Source: Glutamicibacter sp. JC586
GTDB lineage: Bacteria; Actinomycetota; Actinomycetes; Actinomycetales; Micrococcaceae
DNA: 64,000 nt
Reading direction: 5' to 3'
Assembly: GCF_009805585.1 (NCBI RefSeq)
Contig: NZ_VHIN01000005.1
Coordinates: forward strand, 124,001 to 188,000
Below the pieces are notes generated by a model. It did no database searches. It saw only the letters and a list, made by a program, of their open reading frames with translations, and was not told the DNA's origin. This document shows, in pieces, positions 54,067-63,610 of the stretch. Positions within the stretch are counted from its first letter, which is position 1; every line of letters starts with the position of its first letter. Both the position numbers and the translations under genes were made by a program.

Positions 54067-55365
54067 ATGGTAGATGAACGAAATGATCAGACGGGTGCTG
54101 AGGCTGGCGCTGGAGCCAAGATCAACCGTCGATTCCTCCTGTCATCAATGGGAATCGGCGGAGCCGGAATCGCCTTGGGAGCCTTGGGCCACAAGGCTTA
54201 CGCCCAGACCAATCAGGTAGCAGCGCTCGAAGATCAGGTGGGGTTTTATGGTGAGCACCAATCTGGCATCGTCACCGAGGCCCAGGACAGGATGCACACC
54301 GCAGCCTTTGACGTGCAAGCTGAAACGCGTGCGGAGCTGATCGAACTTCTCAAAGTGTGGACCAGTGCCATAGCGCAGATGATGCAAGGTGCGCCCGTGG
54401 GACAAACCGGTGCGCTAGATGGTTCTTACGACGCTCCGCCTGAAGATACCGGTGAGGCGATCGGGCTCTCGGCATCGCGGCTGAGCGTGACCGTCGGCTT
54501 TGGTCGCACGCTCTTTAGTAAGGACGGGAAGTCGCGTTTCGGGTTGGAAGGAAAGCTGCCTGCGGCGTTGATCGAGTTACCGCATTTCCGTGGGGACATG
54601 ATTGAGGAGCAACGCAGCAACGGCGATCTGATTGTTCAGGCCTGCGCCGATGATCCGCAAGTGGCGGTGCATGCCATCCGCAATCTGGCCCGATTGGCGT
54701 TTGGCACCGCGAACGTGCGGTGGTCGCAGATTGGCTTTGGGCGCACCTCCAAAACCAGCACGGTGCAAAGTACCCCACGCAACCTGTTCGGCTTTAAGGA
54801 CGGGACGAATAACATCCTCGCCGAAGAAGCCGAGGACCTGGATAAACATGTGTGGGTGGGCACCGGTGGCACCGATCAGCCTTGGCTGGTGGGCGGAAGT
54901 TACATGGTGACCCGCCGGATTCGCATGCACATTGAAACTTGGGATCGTTCTACCTTGGGCGAACAAGAGAATCTGGTGGGTCGCCTCAAGGGTACCGGGG
55001 CTCCGCTATCCGGCGGCGATGAGTTTACGACGCCAGATTTTGCGATGGCCGGCAGTGCCGGACCGATTATCCCCAAAGACTCGCATATGGCGGTGGTGCA
55101 TCCCAGCACTCACGGAGGTGCGCGCATGCTGCGTCGCGGATTTAACTACACGGACGGATCGGACGGATTGGGACGACTAGACGCCGGGCTGTTTTTCATC
55201 GCGTTCATGAACGATGTGCGCACCCACTTTGTCCCGATCCAGCAAGCCATGAGCGCGAATGACGCAATGACCGAATACCTGCGCAATACCAGTTCTGGGT
55301 TGTTTGCGATCCCGCCGGGTGTTCGCGAGGGTGAATATTTGGGCCAGGGGTTGTTCGAGGGGTAA
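54067..55365 (+). CDS. efeB: EfeB deferrochelatase, Dyp-type haem peroxidase
   Basis: 432 residues. Tat signal INRRFLLSSMGIGG (Arg21-Arg22) then a DyP-type peroxidase: the GxxDG motif lies in FGFKDGTNNI and the proximal haem His in VHPSTHGGARMLRRGF. Oxidises ferrous iron, or releases iron from haem, outside the membrane. Third gene of the efeUOB operon. Confidence 0.95.
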   Translation: MVDERNDQTGAEAGAGAKINRRFLLSSMGIGGAGIALGALGHKAYAQTNQVAALEDQVGFYGEHQSGIVTEAQDRMHTAAFDVQAETRAELIELLKVWTSAIAQMMQGAPVGQTGALDGSYDAPPEDTGEAIGLSASRLSVTVGFGRTLFSKDGKSRFGLEGKLPAALIELPHFRGDMIEEQRSNGDLIVQACADDPQVAVHAIRNLARLAFGTANVRWSQIGFGRTSKTSTVQSTPRNLFGFKDGTNNILAEEAEDLDKHVWVGTGGTDQPWLVGGSYMVTRRIRMHIETWDRSTLGEQENLVGRLKGTGAPLSGGDEFTTPDFAMAGSAGPIIPKDSHMAVVHPSTHGGARMLRRGFNYTDGSDGLGRLDAGLFFIAFMNDVRTHFVPIQQAMSANDAMTEYLRNTSSGLFAIPPGVREGEYLGQGLFEG

Positions 55366-55440
55366 GTTTCTCGCGGCTTCCTCCGCAGGTGGCGTTACGG
55401 TGCCAAACGTGACTATGAGGCTTCGCGTGGCTACTGGTGG

Positions 55441-57228
55441 TTACGAGGCAACGAGGTTCAGACGGTTTCGTTGCGGAGTTTGCTGCGGGTCAAGATGTTT
55501 GGGCAGCACGATGTGGGCCAGCGAGTTCACTATGACAAGTTTGAGCAGTCCGGCGTGAACGGCGTGGTGATGGGCGCGGCACAGACAACTGCCGTTGTGA
55601 ACGCTCGTGCCACCACCGTTTTCCCACCAGTCGTTGTGGTGGTACTCGAGCATTTCCACCGGTGCAGTACAGCCCGGGACGATGCAACCTCGATCGCGAG
55701 CAAAAATGGCGCGCTTCATCGCCTCGGTGAAGAACCGTTGTGATCGTCCGACGTCCAACGGTTGTGAGTTGGGGCCGAAGATCACCCTGAAAATTTCGCC
55801 TTGGCAGACCAGCTGGCTGGTGTCGGCCGGGCCTAGTTTCAGTCCGTGTTCTGTGATGGAGGTGAGTCGGTCCGGGTTTTTCAGGTCCGTCAGGGACTCG
55901 AGGTTGATGTGGATGACAACCTTGGGAGTGACCGTCTTGTTTGTGTTGCCCGCAGCGGTATTCTTCAGGGCCGCGATCAGTGCGTTCAACCGGCGTTGAG
56001 GCACCGAAACGTGAGCGTCGCCGGGAATACCCAAATGGGGATTAACAACCTTGTGGGCTTGTTCTTCATCGTCGAACAATGGTTGGTCCGAGTCGTGAGA
56101 AGCCTCTTGGTGCGACTGTTTGTGTGGGTCTTGGGCCCAGGGTGGCATCGGTTCGTTGCTGCTGAACAGTTCGTCGGTGTCATGGGGCGAATCTTCTTTT
56201 GACGTGTCCGCGGCGGCGTTGTTTTGGGCCGTGTTGGCGTTGTCGGTGTTCTCGGTGCTCCTGGCGTGGTCGGCATGGGGATTGGTGCCCGCGGAAGAGT
56301 CAGCGGAAGAATCTGCGGAAGAATCTGCGGAAGAAGCAGTGCGTGCGGACTTGCCGGCATCGGTGCGCGGATTATCACTCTGCGCGGTGTGGGAGCGCAG
56401 CTCTTCACGCTGACTGCCACCAACCACCAGCTTATAGATGTCCCGCTCCCCTACCTCGCCTTGCCAGAACAGTCCACAGTCTGGGACTTTGGTGCTCTTG
56501 CGGGCTGTGCGCTCGGCGCTCAGAAATTTGTTGACCAGGGTTTCTCGGGTGGCGCGGTCTGGTTCAGCCAGCAGGGTCACCGCGTGATCCTCTAATAGTT
56601 GGCCGTCTTCGTGGCGGGCGGTGGGTGCCATCGGTTCGCCTTGAAAACACCTGTCCGTCGGTTCAAAACTATCTAGGGTGCGCACAGCGCGGGCGACCAA
56701 GCGAGGATCGAGCTCATCGTCGCGGAGAAACAGGTCAGCAAGTTTGGCCAGACGCGGGGCGATGGTGGTGCCATCCATGGTGCGACGGGCGATCAGAAGA
56801 TGGGCGTCGGCGACTCGGGTCAGGGCTTCGTGTGGGTTCAATTTCAACCAGTTGGCCGTGAAATCTGCCGTGTTCAGGTAGTGAGCACGGCCGGTGTGCT
56901 GTTGGGCGGGCCGGGAGAAGTCGGTGATGCCCGTGCGCAGGGCTCTTAGATCGTCATCGGTTAAAAGGTGGGCGCCGGTAGATTCCAGCTGGATGGCGCA
57001 GTGAAGTTGTTCGCGCAGGGTGTAGCGGAACAAGCTTTCGATCAGTTGCGCGTGGGCCGCGGCGATGCGTGGGTCGGTGCTGGCGCGTAGCTGCTGTGAG
57101 AGCGAGAGCAGCAAGGTGAGGCAGGCGGCCATGATTTCTAGCAGCACTACGGTAGCCCCACGGGGAAAATTCCCGGCGAGGCTGGCACGTAGTGCGGCCA
57201 GGGTGGAGGCCAACTGATGAATGCTCAT
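55441..57228 (-). CDS. DUF222/13E12 repeat family protein with HNH nuclease domain
   Basis: 595 residues. N-terminal DUF222 helical domain (residues about 1-290), a disordered linker with (SSAD)3-like repeats and Asn/Ala/Asp-rich stretches, and a C-terminal HNH site: GCIVPGCTAPVEMLEYHHNDWWENGGGTS, CLCRAHHHAVHAG in motif order. Actinobacterial genomes carry several such genes (REP13E12 in mycobacteria). A role in DNA damage or mobile elements has been proposed; not proven here. ATG 57228 is chosen as the domain begins MSIHQLASTLAALR. Confidence 0.83.
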   Translation of the reverse strand: MSIHQLASTLAALRASLAGNFPRGATVVLLEIMAACLTLLLSLSQQLRASTDPRIAAAHAQLIESLFRYTLREQLHCAIQLESTGAHLLTDDDLRALRTGITDFSRPAQQHTGRAHYLNTADFTANWLKLNPHEALTRVADAHLLIARRTMDGTTIAPRLAKLADLFLRDDELDPRLVARAVRTLDSFEPTDRCFQGEPMAPTARHEDGQLLEDHAVTLLAEPDRATRETLVNKFLSAERTARKSTKVPDCGLFWQGEVGERDIYKLVVGGSQREELRSHTAQSDNPRTDAGKSARTASSADSSADSSADSSAGTNPHADHARSTENTDNANTAQNNAAADTSKEDSPHDTDELFSSNEPMPPWAQDPHKQSHQEASHDSDQPLFDDEEQAHKVVNPHLGIPGDAHVSVPQRRLNALIAALKNTAAGNTNKTVTPKVVIHINLESLTDLKNPDRLTSITEHGLKLGPADTSQLVCQGEIFRVIFGPNSQPLDVGRSQRFFTEAMKRAIFARDRGCIVPGCTAPVEMLEYHHNDWWENGGGTSVHNGSCLCRAHHHAVHAGLLKLVIVNSLAHIVLPKHLDPQQTPQRNRLNLVAS

Positions 57229-57468
57229 GGTGTCATCATGCGTGGCACCCACGTGGTTCGAACGCAGGAAAATCCTGACTGTGCATAAGCGGTGCGAAAT
57301 CGATGGTTGCTGTATGGTCGCTGTTTGGGCGGTGGCAGGTTGCTGACCAGGTGGCCAAAACGCCGGGCGCAGAAGTTGGGCGACGGTAGAGTACAACGTG
57401 GATACGCTGGTGGCCTGCGGGGTGCCGGCGTTTGGCAGAAGTTGCAGATCGACCGGAGGAATACCGCA

Positions 57469-59289
57469 GTGAGTTTGCCCAGCGATGAACTAGATGCCTA
57501 CATGGTCACGTGGAAGCTTGAACGTGAATTTGGGGGCATGACTACGGTGTGCACACAACGTGCGGGGCTTTTTGCTCAGCGATACGGCCGCTCGTTCATC
57601 GTGACCTTCAATAATGACCCGCAGCTGCCAGAAACCGTCGAATATTTGATTCAACGCGGCAAGTTGGATCCGAAGGTGCAGGTGCTGAATCCGTATTTCT
57701 ATTTGGCGCAGCATGAGATCGCCCCGCAGGACGTGGTGCCAGCGCGCAAGGCCGAGCCAGCAGAGCAGAATTTTGCGCTACAACGCACCGAGTACTACCC
57801 CGATGAGCCACACCTAGCGTTGAGCCAACGCAGCACCGCTGGACCCGATCATGCCACTACGCAGACCCGATTTTTGCGCAAGGATGGCAGTACCTTTTTG
57901 ATCGATACTCGCTTTGCCGACACGGCCGGAAAAAACCGGCGGATCATCGAAGTCCTCGATCGTGACGGGAAAATTGCCGCACGTTTTGCTAGTGCGCCTG
58001 CCTTCTACCGGCATTGGTTGAACCAGCTGGTAGATCGTGAGAAAACCTTAGTGGTCGTAGACAGTAAATTCACCGCGGCGAAGCTTGGAAACTGGAAAAC
58101 TTCGATCGTGCCCAAACTCTATGCCTTCCACAGTGTGCACGTGGCTAAGGGCGAAAGCCTGATCACCGGTAAACTCTCCGAGCCACATGCTCCGGTGATT
58201 GAACAACGCCATAATTGGGACGGGTTTGTGTTCCTGACCGAGGCGCAGCGGCACAGCTATAACCGCCGCTTTGGAGATGAGCAAAACACCTTTGTGATCC
58301 CCAATCCGATCAAAACCAGCGCCCTGGACGACCTGGCCGGTGGACCAGATGCTCCAGCACGCCAACCAAACCAGCTGATCGCCGCCGGATCGCTGACCAC
58401 CAATAAGAATGTCGCGGCAGCGATCAAGGTGGTAGCCGAACTGGTTAAGCGCGGATTGAACCCGGTGCTTAATGTTCTCGGAGATGGGTCGCAACGCAAG
58501 AACCTTGAAGAATTGACCGACGAACTCGGCGTGGGTGATGCGGTGATCTTCCACGGGTTCTCCGATCAGTTGCCACAACTTTTTGCCAGTAGCACCATCC
58601 AGCTTTTTACCTCGAGTAATGAGGGGCAGGCACTGGTGTTGCTCGAAGCTCAAAGCCAGGGATGCATCCCGGTGTCCTTCGACATCAACTTTGGCCCCAG
58701 CGACAGCATCGAGAATGGCGTGAATGGTTTTTTGGTCGCCCGCGGCGATATCCAGGCCATGGCCGATCGCACCGAACAGATAATGCGCGACCCGCAGTTG
58801 GCAGCACGGCTCAGTGCCAACGCCAAAGATTTTGCCCATCAGTACACTGCGCGAGATGTGCTCTCGCAGTGGGAGGAAACCATGAACATTACAGCCAAGC
58901 TCAAGCAGCTAGGTCCCCGTGCGCAATTGCCCGAATTTTCGGCGCAGCTAAAGTCCGTAGAGTTCCTCGATCACGGGGCCTTGTCCATCGAGGTCAATCA
59001 TGGGGCCCAGGTCCCGCGTGGCGCGAAGTTCGAACTGGTGATTTTGGACCGTCGTGATCAGCGCGAGGTGAAAGTTTATCCGGCCAGTGAGGTTGCTGGA
59101 CCGCGGGCGCTGTTTGCGATCGATCAGGCTGGGGTTCATGCTGCGCGCGGTGAACAGAACCCCACCGACGTGTTCTTGCGCTTCTCGGTGGCAGGCAGTC
59201 TGGGGATGAAGCGTTTGGGCGTGGAGAATTCGCGGGTGCTACCGTACTTCACCAGCCACAATAATCTTTCTTTTAAGCCAGAACAGTAA
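57469..59289 (+). CDS. Glycosyltransferase, TagE/TarM-like
   Basis: 606 residues. N-terminal DUF1975-like region (about 1-270) and a C-terminal GT4 domain (LIAAGSLTTNKNVAAAIKVV, LNVLGDGSQRKNLEEL, TSSNEGQALVLLEAQSQG, VNGFLVARGDI). TagE and TarM glucosylate wall teichoic acid; here the acceptor is unknown. GTG at 57469 sits behind GGAGGA; the upstream open frame is discarded. The CatB-like acetyltransferase starts 18 bases later. Confidence 0.86.
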   Translation: MSLPSDELDAYMVTWKLEREFGGMTTVCTQRAGLFAQRYGRSFIVTFNNDPQLPETVEYLIQRGKLDPKVQVLNPYFYLAQHEIAPQDVVPARKAEPAEQNFALQRTEYYPDEPHLALSQRSTAGPDHATTQTRFLRKDGSTFLIDTRFADTAGKNRRIIEVLDRDGKIAARFASAPAFYRHWLNQLVDREKTLVVVDSKFTAAKLGNWKTSIVPKLYAFHSVHVAKGESLITGKLSEPHAPVIEQRHNWDGFVFLTEAQRHSYNRRFGDEQNTFVIPNPIKTSALDDLAGGPDAPARQPNQLIAAGSLTTNKNVAAAIKVVAELVKRGLNPVLNVLGDGSQRKNLEELTDELGVGDAVIFHGFSDQLPQLFASSTIQLFTSSNEGQALVLLEAQSQGCIPVSFDINFGPSDSIENGVNGFLVARGDIQAMADRTEQIMRDPQLAARLSANAKDFAHQYTARDVLSQWEETMNITAKLKQLGPRAQLPEFSAQLKSVEFLDHGALSIEVNHGAQVPRGAKFELVILDRRDQREVKVYPASEVAGPRALFAIDQAGVHAARGEQNPTDVFLRFSVAGSLGMKRLGVENSRVLPYFTSHNNLSFKPEQ

Positions 59290-59307
59290 GGAGTTGAGCT
59301 CAAAGCG

Positions 59308-60087
59308 ATGAAAATTGCGATGTCCGATCTGCAACCCTTGCTCGGTCGGTACCGAATCTTGCTGGCCGGACGTGGCGTAGATAGCGTGGAAAAGTCCGGG
59401 GCCAGCTACGCGCCCACCACACAGGTGAGCTATGAGAAAGACCTAGAGCTATACCCCTACACCACCTTTTGGGGTACCTCGGGTACGGCACTGCCACGCA
59501 TGGGCGAATTTTCTTATACACATTCGAAGTTGCACAGGTCGATTAGCGTGGGGCGTTACACCTCGATCGCCAAGGGCATGAGCGTGATGGGTGCTCGTCA
59601 CCCGCTTGAGTGGGCCTCCACCAGCCCGGTGTTTTACAACCAGCGGCTGCTGGCCGACACCTACTCTCACGACCGCGGCGTACAACTTGAAAGCACCTCG
59701 TTCGACTACAAACAGGGAGCGATCACGATCGGCAACGACGTGTGGATCGGCGAAAAGGTCAGCCTGGGTCATGGCATCACGATTGGCGACGGGGCGGTGA
59801 TCGCCTCTAACTCGGTGGTTACCAAAGATGTCGCCCCGTATACCGTGGTGGGCGGGTTGCCGGCGCAGAAGATCAAAGACCGGTTCGATCCGCAGATCGT
59901 CCAAGCCCTACAGGACTCGGCTTGGTGGGAGTTCGCCCCGGAGGATCTGACCCGATTTGAGGTCAATCACCCCCAGGTCTTCGCAACCCAAGTTCTCCAG
60001 GGCCGCGAAGAAGGGGGCCTGACTCCCCTACGAACCGATCCATTAACCGCGAAGGTGATCGCCGGGTACTTAGCCGCGCAGAAGTAG
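59308..60087 (+). CDS. CatB-like hexapeptide-repeat acyltransferase
   Basis: 259 residues. Left-handed beta-helix of the xenobiotic acyltransferase class: SVGRYTSIAKGMSVMGARHPLEW, then TIGNDVWIGEKVSLGHGITIGDGAVIASNSVVTKDV in motif order with PAYxVVGGLPAQ-like APYTVVGGLPAQ. Probably O-acetylates a sugar made by the adjoining glycosyltransferase, by analogy with cell-wall and polysaccharide loci. ATG 59308 follows AAGGAG at 14 bases; ATG 59320 is an alternative. Confidence 0.83.
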   Translation: MKIAMSDLQPLLGRYRILLAGRGVDSVEKSGASYAPTTQVSYEKDLELYPYTTFWGTSGTALPRMGEFSYTHSKLHRSISVGRYTSIAKGMSVMGARHPLEWASTSPVFYNQRLLADTYSHDRGVQLESTSFDYKQGAITIGNDVWIGEKVSLGHGITIGDGAVIASNSVVTKDVAPYTVVGGLPAQKIKDRFDPQIVQALQDSAWWEFAPEDLTRFEVNHPQVFATQVLQGREEGGLTPLRTDPLTAKVIAGYLAAQK

Positions 60088-60110
60088 AGCCTGGAACTGA
60101 GCCCGGTAAT

Positions 60111-60980
60111 TTAGCCCACTGCCACGTGCAGTTGGTTGTTCCATGGATCATTGAAGCGTAGTTCTGCACCGGTGTGGTGATGGTTTACCTTGGCGAAGCT
60201 TAGTCGCTCGGAGAGTTTGCCGATCTCTTCTTGCGTAGGAACGTTGATCAACACTTCGCCCAGGCCCAGGGTGTCTTTACGTGGGCCAGCGCCGCGGGAG
60301 TTCCACACATTCATGGCCATATGGTGGTGATATCCGCCGGCTGAGACGAACAGTGCTTGATCCCCGAGCGCGGTGGTCTCGTCGAAGCCGAGGGTGTTGA
60401 CGTAGAACGCTCGGGCGGTGGCTGTATCGCCTACCTGCAGGTGCACGTGGCCAATATCGGCGGCAGTTGAACGCTGGGAGGCAATGGCCTGTTCGCTTAG
60501 GTGCGCGCTGAGGTAGGCATTGGGATCCAGATAGATGGTATCCATGGCTACCTCGCCGTTTTTCCACGTCCAGCCTTCGCGTGGCCGATCGAAGTACAGT
60601 TCAATACCGTTACCTTCTGGATCGGTGAAGTAGAACGCTTCGGAGACCAAATGATCTGAGCTTCCGACAAACGTGCTCTGATCAAATTGTGCGGCAGAAA
60701 GTACGGTGGCGGCTAGATCGGCCTGTGTGTCAAAGAGCAGTGCGGTATGGAACAGACCGGCTTCGCTGCGCGATGGCAGCTGAAGGCCCGGAGCGTTGTG
60801 CAGGTTAACTAGTTCCTGAGTTCCGCGGCCCAGCACAGTACCTTCGGCAGTTTCGGTGAGCACTTCAAGTCCCAAGGCTTTTTGGTAGTAGTTGCTCATC
60901 ATTTTCATGTCGCCAACTTTGAGCTGTACGGCGTTCATATGCGTTGCCGCTGCAAGTTTGTCTTCTTTGAGCATGGTCAT
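60111..60980 (-). CDS. Two-domain VOC protein, catechol 2,3-dioxygenase-like (CatE type)
   Basis: 289 residues, two VOC modules (about 12-135 and 170-289). Dioxygenase features: NAVQLKVGDMKMMSNYYQKAL, LLFDTQADLAATV, YFTDPEGNGIELYFDRP, GHVHLQVGDTATARAFYV and the NHHHTG tail. Bacillus CatE-like proteins split catechols, but many family members have other substrates. GGGAG stands before the ATG at 60980. Confidence 0.84.
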   Translation of the reverse strand: MTMLKEDKLAAATHMNAVQLKVGDMKMMSNYYQKALGLEVLTETAEGTVLGRGTQELVNLHNAPGLQLPSRSEAGLFHTALLFDTQADLAATVLSAAQFDQSTFVGSSDHLVSEAFYFTDPEGNGIELYFDRPREGWTWKNGEVAMDTIYLDPNAYLSAHLSEQAIASQRSTAADIGHVHLQVGDTATARAFYVNTLGFDETTALGDQALFVSAGGYHHHMAMNVWNSRGAGPRKDTLGLGEVLINVPTQEEIGKLSERLSFAKVNHHHTGAELRFNDPWNNQLHVAVG

Positions 60981-61272
60981 GACCGCTCCCTTGTTTCTGT
61001 TCAGTAGTTCTTGTTGATCTTCACCGTACTCCGATTTAGTTGATGCTTCAAGTAATTTCCGATGCTCTGCTCGTCACACCTTTTAGTTCTGAGTGGCGCT
61101 AGAGCAATAACGGCACGGCCACAGACCGGGCACCACTACGAACGTCCGCGAGGAGTACTGGTGCGCGGAATAAGTTTGAGTCTTCAATAAAGCTGGATAT
61201 TCTATGGGAATCACTCAACCCATTGGCCTCAGCATCAGATGGCCATCATTCGCACCGCAAGGACCACCACAA

Positions 61273-62406
61273 GTGAAGACAACTACAGCTTGGGTATCGA
61301 CAATTCTCGTCGCAACTCTGGCAACTGGCGGAGTTATCTACGCCAGTAACCTGAATTCCGACAACCGCGGGACAGTCACCCGCGTTATCGACGGCGACAC
61401 CGTTGACATGCAGATCGCAGGCAATGAAACACGTGTCCGTCTACTGAACATCGATACCCCGGAGACTCTCGACCCCAACAAGCCCGTGGAATGCCTCGGC
61501 CCCGAAGCATCCGATCATCTTAAATCTCTGCTCAAGCCCGGGGACAAGGTCAAGCTGAAGTATGACCTCGAGCGCGAAGACCGCTATGGTCGAACCTTGG
61601 CCGCGGTATTCAAAGACGACGAGTTTATCAACCGGTCAATTGCAGCCGCTGGTTTGGGAGTTGCCGTCAAATTTGAGCCCAATACGAAGTACTACCAAGA
61701 AATATTAGACGCACAGCAGGCGGCGCAGGACGACAACGCCGGGCTATTTAGTACTAACATTTCATGCACCATCCCGGCGCGAGTGACCGGCACTGTGGAC
61801 CAATTGGCACAAGTGCCGACCGATGCGGCCGATACAGCTCAAGAGGCCGCATCCTCAGCAGAACTAGCAGCGGCAGCGGTTGCGGCCGGGGTCGCCACGG
61901 GCAAAGCATTAGAAGCAAACACCGCTGACACACATCCAGTCACCGCAATTCTTCTGGCGACAACCTTCAAGAAGTCGGTGACGATGCTCAGCGAATTAAC
62001 CTCGGAAACAAAGAAGGTCGAAGCCCAGCACACCCGTCAGCAGAAATCTCTGGCCGCCAAAGAGAAAGAGCAAAAGAAAAAGGCCGCCGAAGCCAAGGCG
62101 AAGAAGCAGGCTGAAGAAGAAGCGAAGCGCGAAGCTGCAGCAAGGGCGAAGGCACTCGCCAAGGCGGAGGAACGAGCCGCTGAGCAGCGCGCAGAACAGC
62201 AAAAGGCGGCCGCCCGGCATAAAGCCGCGGCACCAAAGTACGCGGCTCCCAAGAAGCTCACACCGAGAACGTCCACGCCGAAATATGTGGCGCCCAAACG
62301 TGCCACGCCAAAGGTACAGACGCCACCAAAATCCTCGGTCCCTAAGAACTACAACGGACCACGTTGCTACGCCCCGGGCGGCAAAACCTGGAAACCTTGC
62401 GGCTAA
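61273..62406 (+). CDS. Secreted thermonuclease-like protein with Lys/Ala-rich tail
   Basis: About 377 residues. Signal anchor (residues 1-25), then an SNase domain (about 33-180): VIDGDTVDM, RVRLLNIDTPET with the catalytic Arg56 and Glu64, and EDRYGRTLA with the second Arg. A long Ala-rich then Lys/Glu/Gln coiled segment and a basic (PK.L.P)n-like tail end in a Cys motif GPRCYAPGGKTWKPCG. GTG 61273 behind AAGGA is preferred; ATG at 61204 lacks a ribosome site. Extracellular DNA/RNA degradation is likely. Confidence 0.83.
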   Translation: MKTTTAWVSTILVATLATGGVIYASNLNSDNRGTVTRVIDGDTVDMQIAGNETRVRLLNIDTPETLDPNKPVECLGPEASDHLKSLLKPGDKVKLKYDLEREDRYGRTLAAVFKDDEFINRSIAAAGLGVAVKFEPNTKYYQEILDAQQAAQDDNAGLFSTNISCTIPARVTGTVDQLAQVPTDAADTAQEAASSAELAAAAVAAGVATGKALEANTADTHPVTAILLATTFKKSVTMLSELTSETKKVEAQHTRQQKSLAAKEKEQKKKAAEAKAKKQAEEEAKREAAARAKALAKAEERAAEQRAEQQKAAARHKAAAPKYAAPKKLTPRTSTPKYVAPKRATPKVQTPPKSSVPKNYNGPRCYAPGGKTWKPCG

Positions 62407-62443
62407 GTCAACAATGACAAGGTTGCAATAAACGATAAGATCT

Positions 62444-62482
62444 GAATTCCCGGACTGCTCGTGCAGTGCGGGAATTCATTTT
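62444..62482. terminator. Terminator after the nuclease gene
   Basis: Nine-base arms GAATTCCCG (62444-62452) and CGGGAATTC (62469-62477), extended by GACTGC/GCAGT pairing, then ATTTTGA. Confidence 0.72.
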
Positions 62483-62593
62483 GATCCTACTTCCACAAGC
62501 CTCAAGTCAGATTCGAGCACAACATTCCGCGACACCAACCCCATGCAGGCTTGCATGAATGAACTTTTCCTTTCCAATTGATGCTTAGGACGC

Positions 62594-63451
62594 CTAAATC
62601 AATTTCTCAATAATGGGGTGCAGGTGTCGGCTCGATAATGCCACCGCGGCCGAATCGGAAGCAGCCTCCAAGCACTCTTGCACCGATTCGGCTCGCAAAT
62701 ATGCGGCCAGGAAGCCAGCCATGAAGGCATCACCCGCACCATTGGTATCCACCACCGCCACTTCGCGAGCGGCCACCTTCCAGCGTTGCCCATGACGATC
62801 CATTGCCATCGCACCTCGTGGCCCGAGGGTGCAAATGGCCAATTCGGGGCCGCGGTTCAGGCACGTGCCCAATAGTTCCCATGGGTCATCAGTCGCATCG
62901 TCATTCATAAAAACAACGGCAGCCGCGCCAAGGAATGGCTGGTGAAATTCTGTCATGCCGTCGTAGTCATGCAGATCAACCCACAGTGGTATCGCACTCT
63001 TGCCCATGCGCTCGATGAGGCGTAATCCAAGTTCACTGAGGTCAATCACCGCGAGGTCAGCCTCGCTCATCCGAGCCACCACCGCCTCAACGTCAGCGTT
63101 CGATGCAGCAGACGGGGTAGCAACATAAATTGAAATGCGCTGCCCCTGGGACATGAGATTGACATGCTGTTCAGTGGTTTCACTGGGTACTAAATGAAGA
63201 TCAAGGCCCGCAGATACGAGTACTTCTCGAAGCTTGTTCCCCGACTGATCTTCACCGATCGAAGCAAAGAGTGCGGTGGAAACACCGAGCGAACTTAGGT
63301 GCAACGCTTTACCAGCAGAGGTTCCGCCCACGGTATGCCACGCGTTGCGGGCAACAAGTTGCTGTGGCTGCGGATCGGGCAATCGCTCAAGTTCAATAAT
63401 CTGATTCCAACTTGCCGGTCCACACACAAGGACCCTGGGCTGTTTGCTCAT
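62594..63451 (-). CDS. PfkB family carbohydrate kinase
   Basis: 285 residues of the ribokinase superfamily. VGGTSAGKALHLSSLG is the N-terminal substrate region and DTNGAGDAFMAGFLAAYL the catalytic anion-hole motif with Asp base. Substrate unknown: fructose, ribose, tagatose-phosphate or nucleoside kinases share the fold. Faces the acyl-CoA synthetase gene across 160 bases, which hold the divergent promoters. Confidence 0.88.
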   Translation of the reverse strand: MSKQPRVLVCGPASWNQIIELERLPDPQPQQLVARNAWHTVGGTSAGKALHLSSLGVSTALFASIGEDQSGNKLREVLVSAGLDLHLVPSETTEQHVNLMSQGQRISIYVATPSAASNADVEAVVARMSEADLAVIDLSELGLRLIERMGKSAIPLWVDLHDYDGMTEFHQPFLGAAAVVFMNDDATDDPWELLGTCLNRGPELAICTLGPRGAMAMDRHGQRWKVAAREVAVVDTNGAGDAFMAGFLAAYLRAESVQECLEAASDSAAVALSSRHLHPIIEKLI

Positions 63452-63610
63452 GATTTATTCAATACATGCTCGCTCGGTGGAATCAATACTCTGACGCAAG
63501 ATCACTTTCAATTACTAGGACTTCAAAGTATATTAGCGAGTGACCCTCCTCACATCGTCCTTTGTGTCGTTGCGGAGGTGTAGATCTTCCCAGCGACAGA
63601 AGGTTTTATT

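Noticed and set aside
56291-56340. Tandem repeats in the DUF222/HNH gene as a separate repeat element
   Set aside because: Only about three 15-base coding units, explained by a Ser-Ala-Asp linker; not a mobile repeat.
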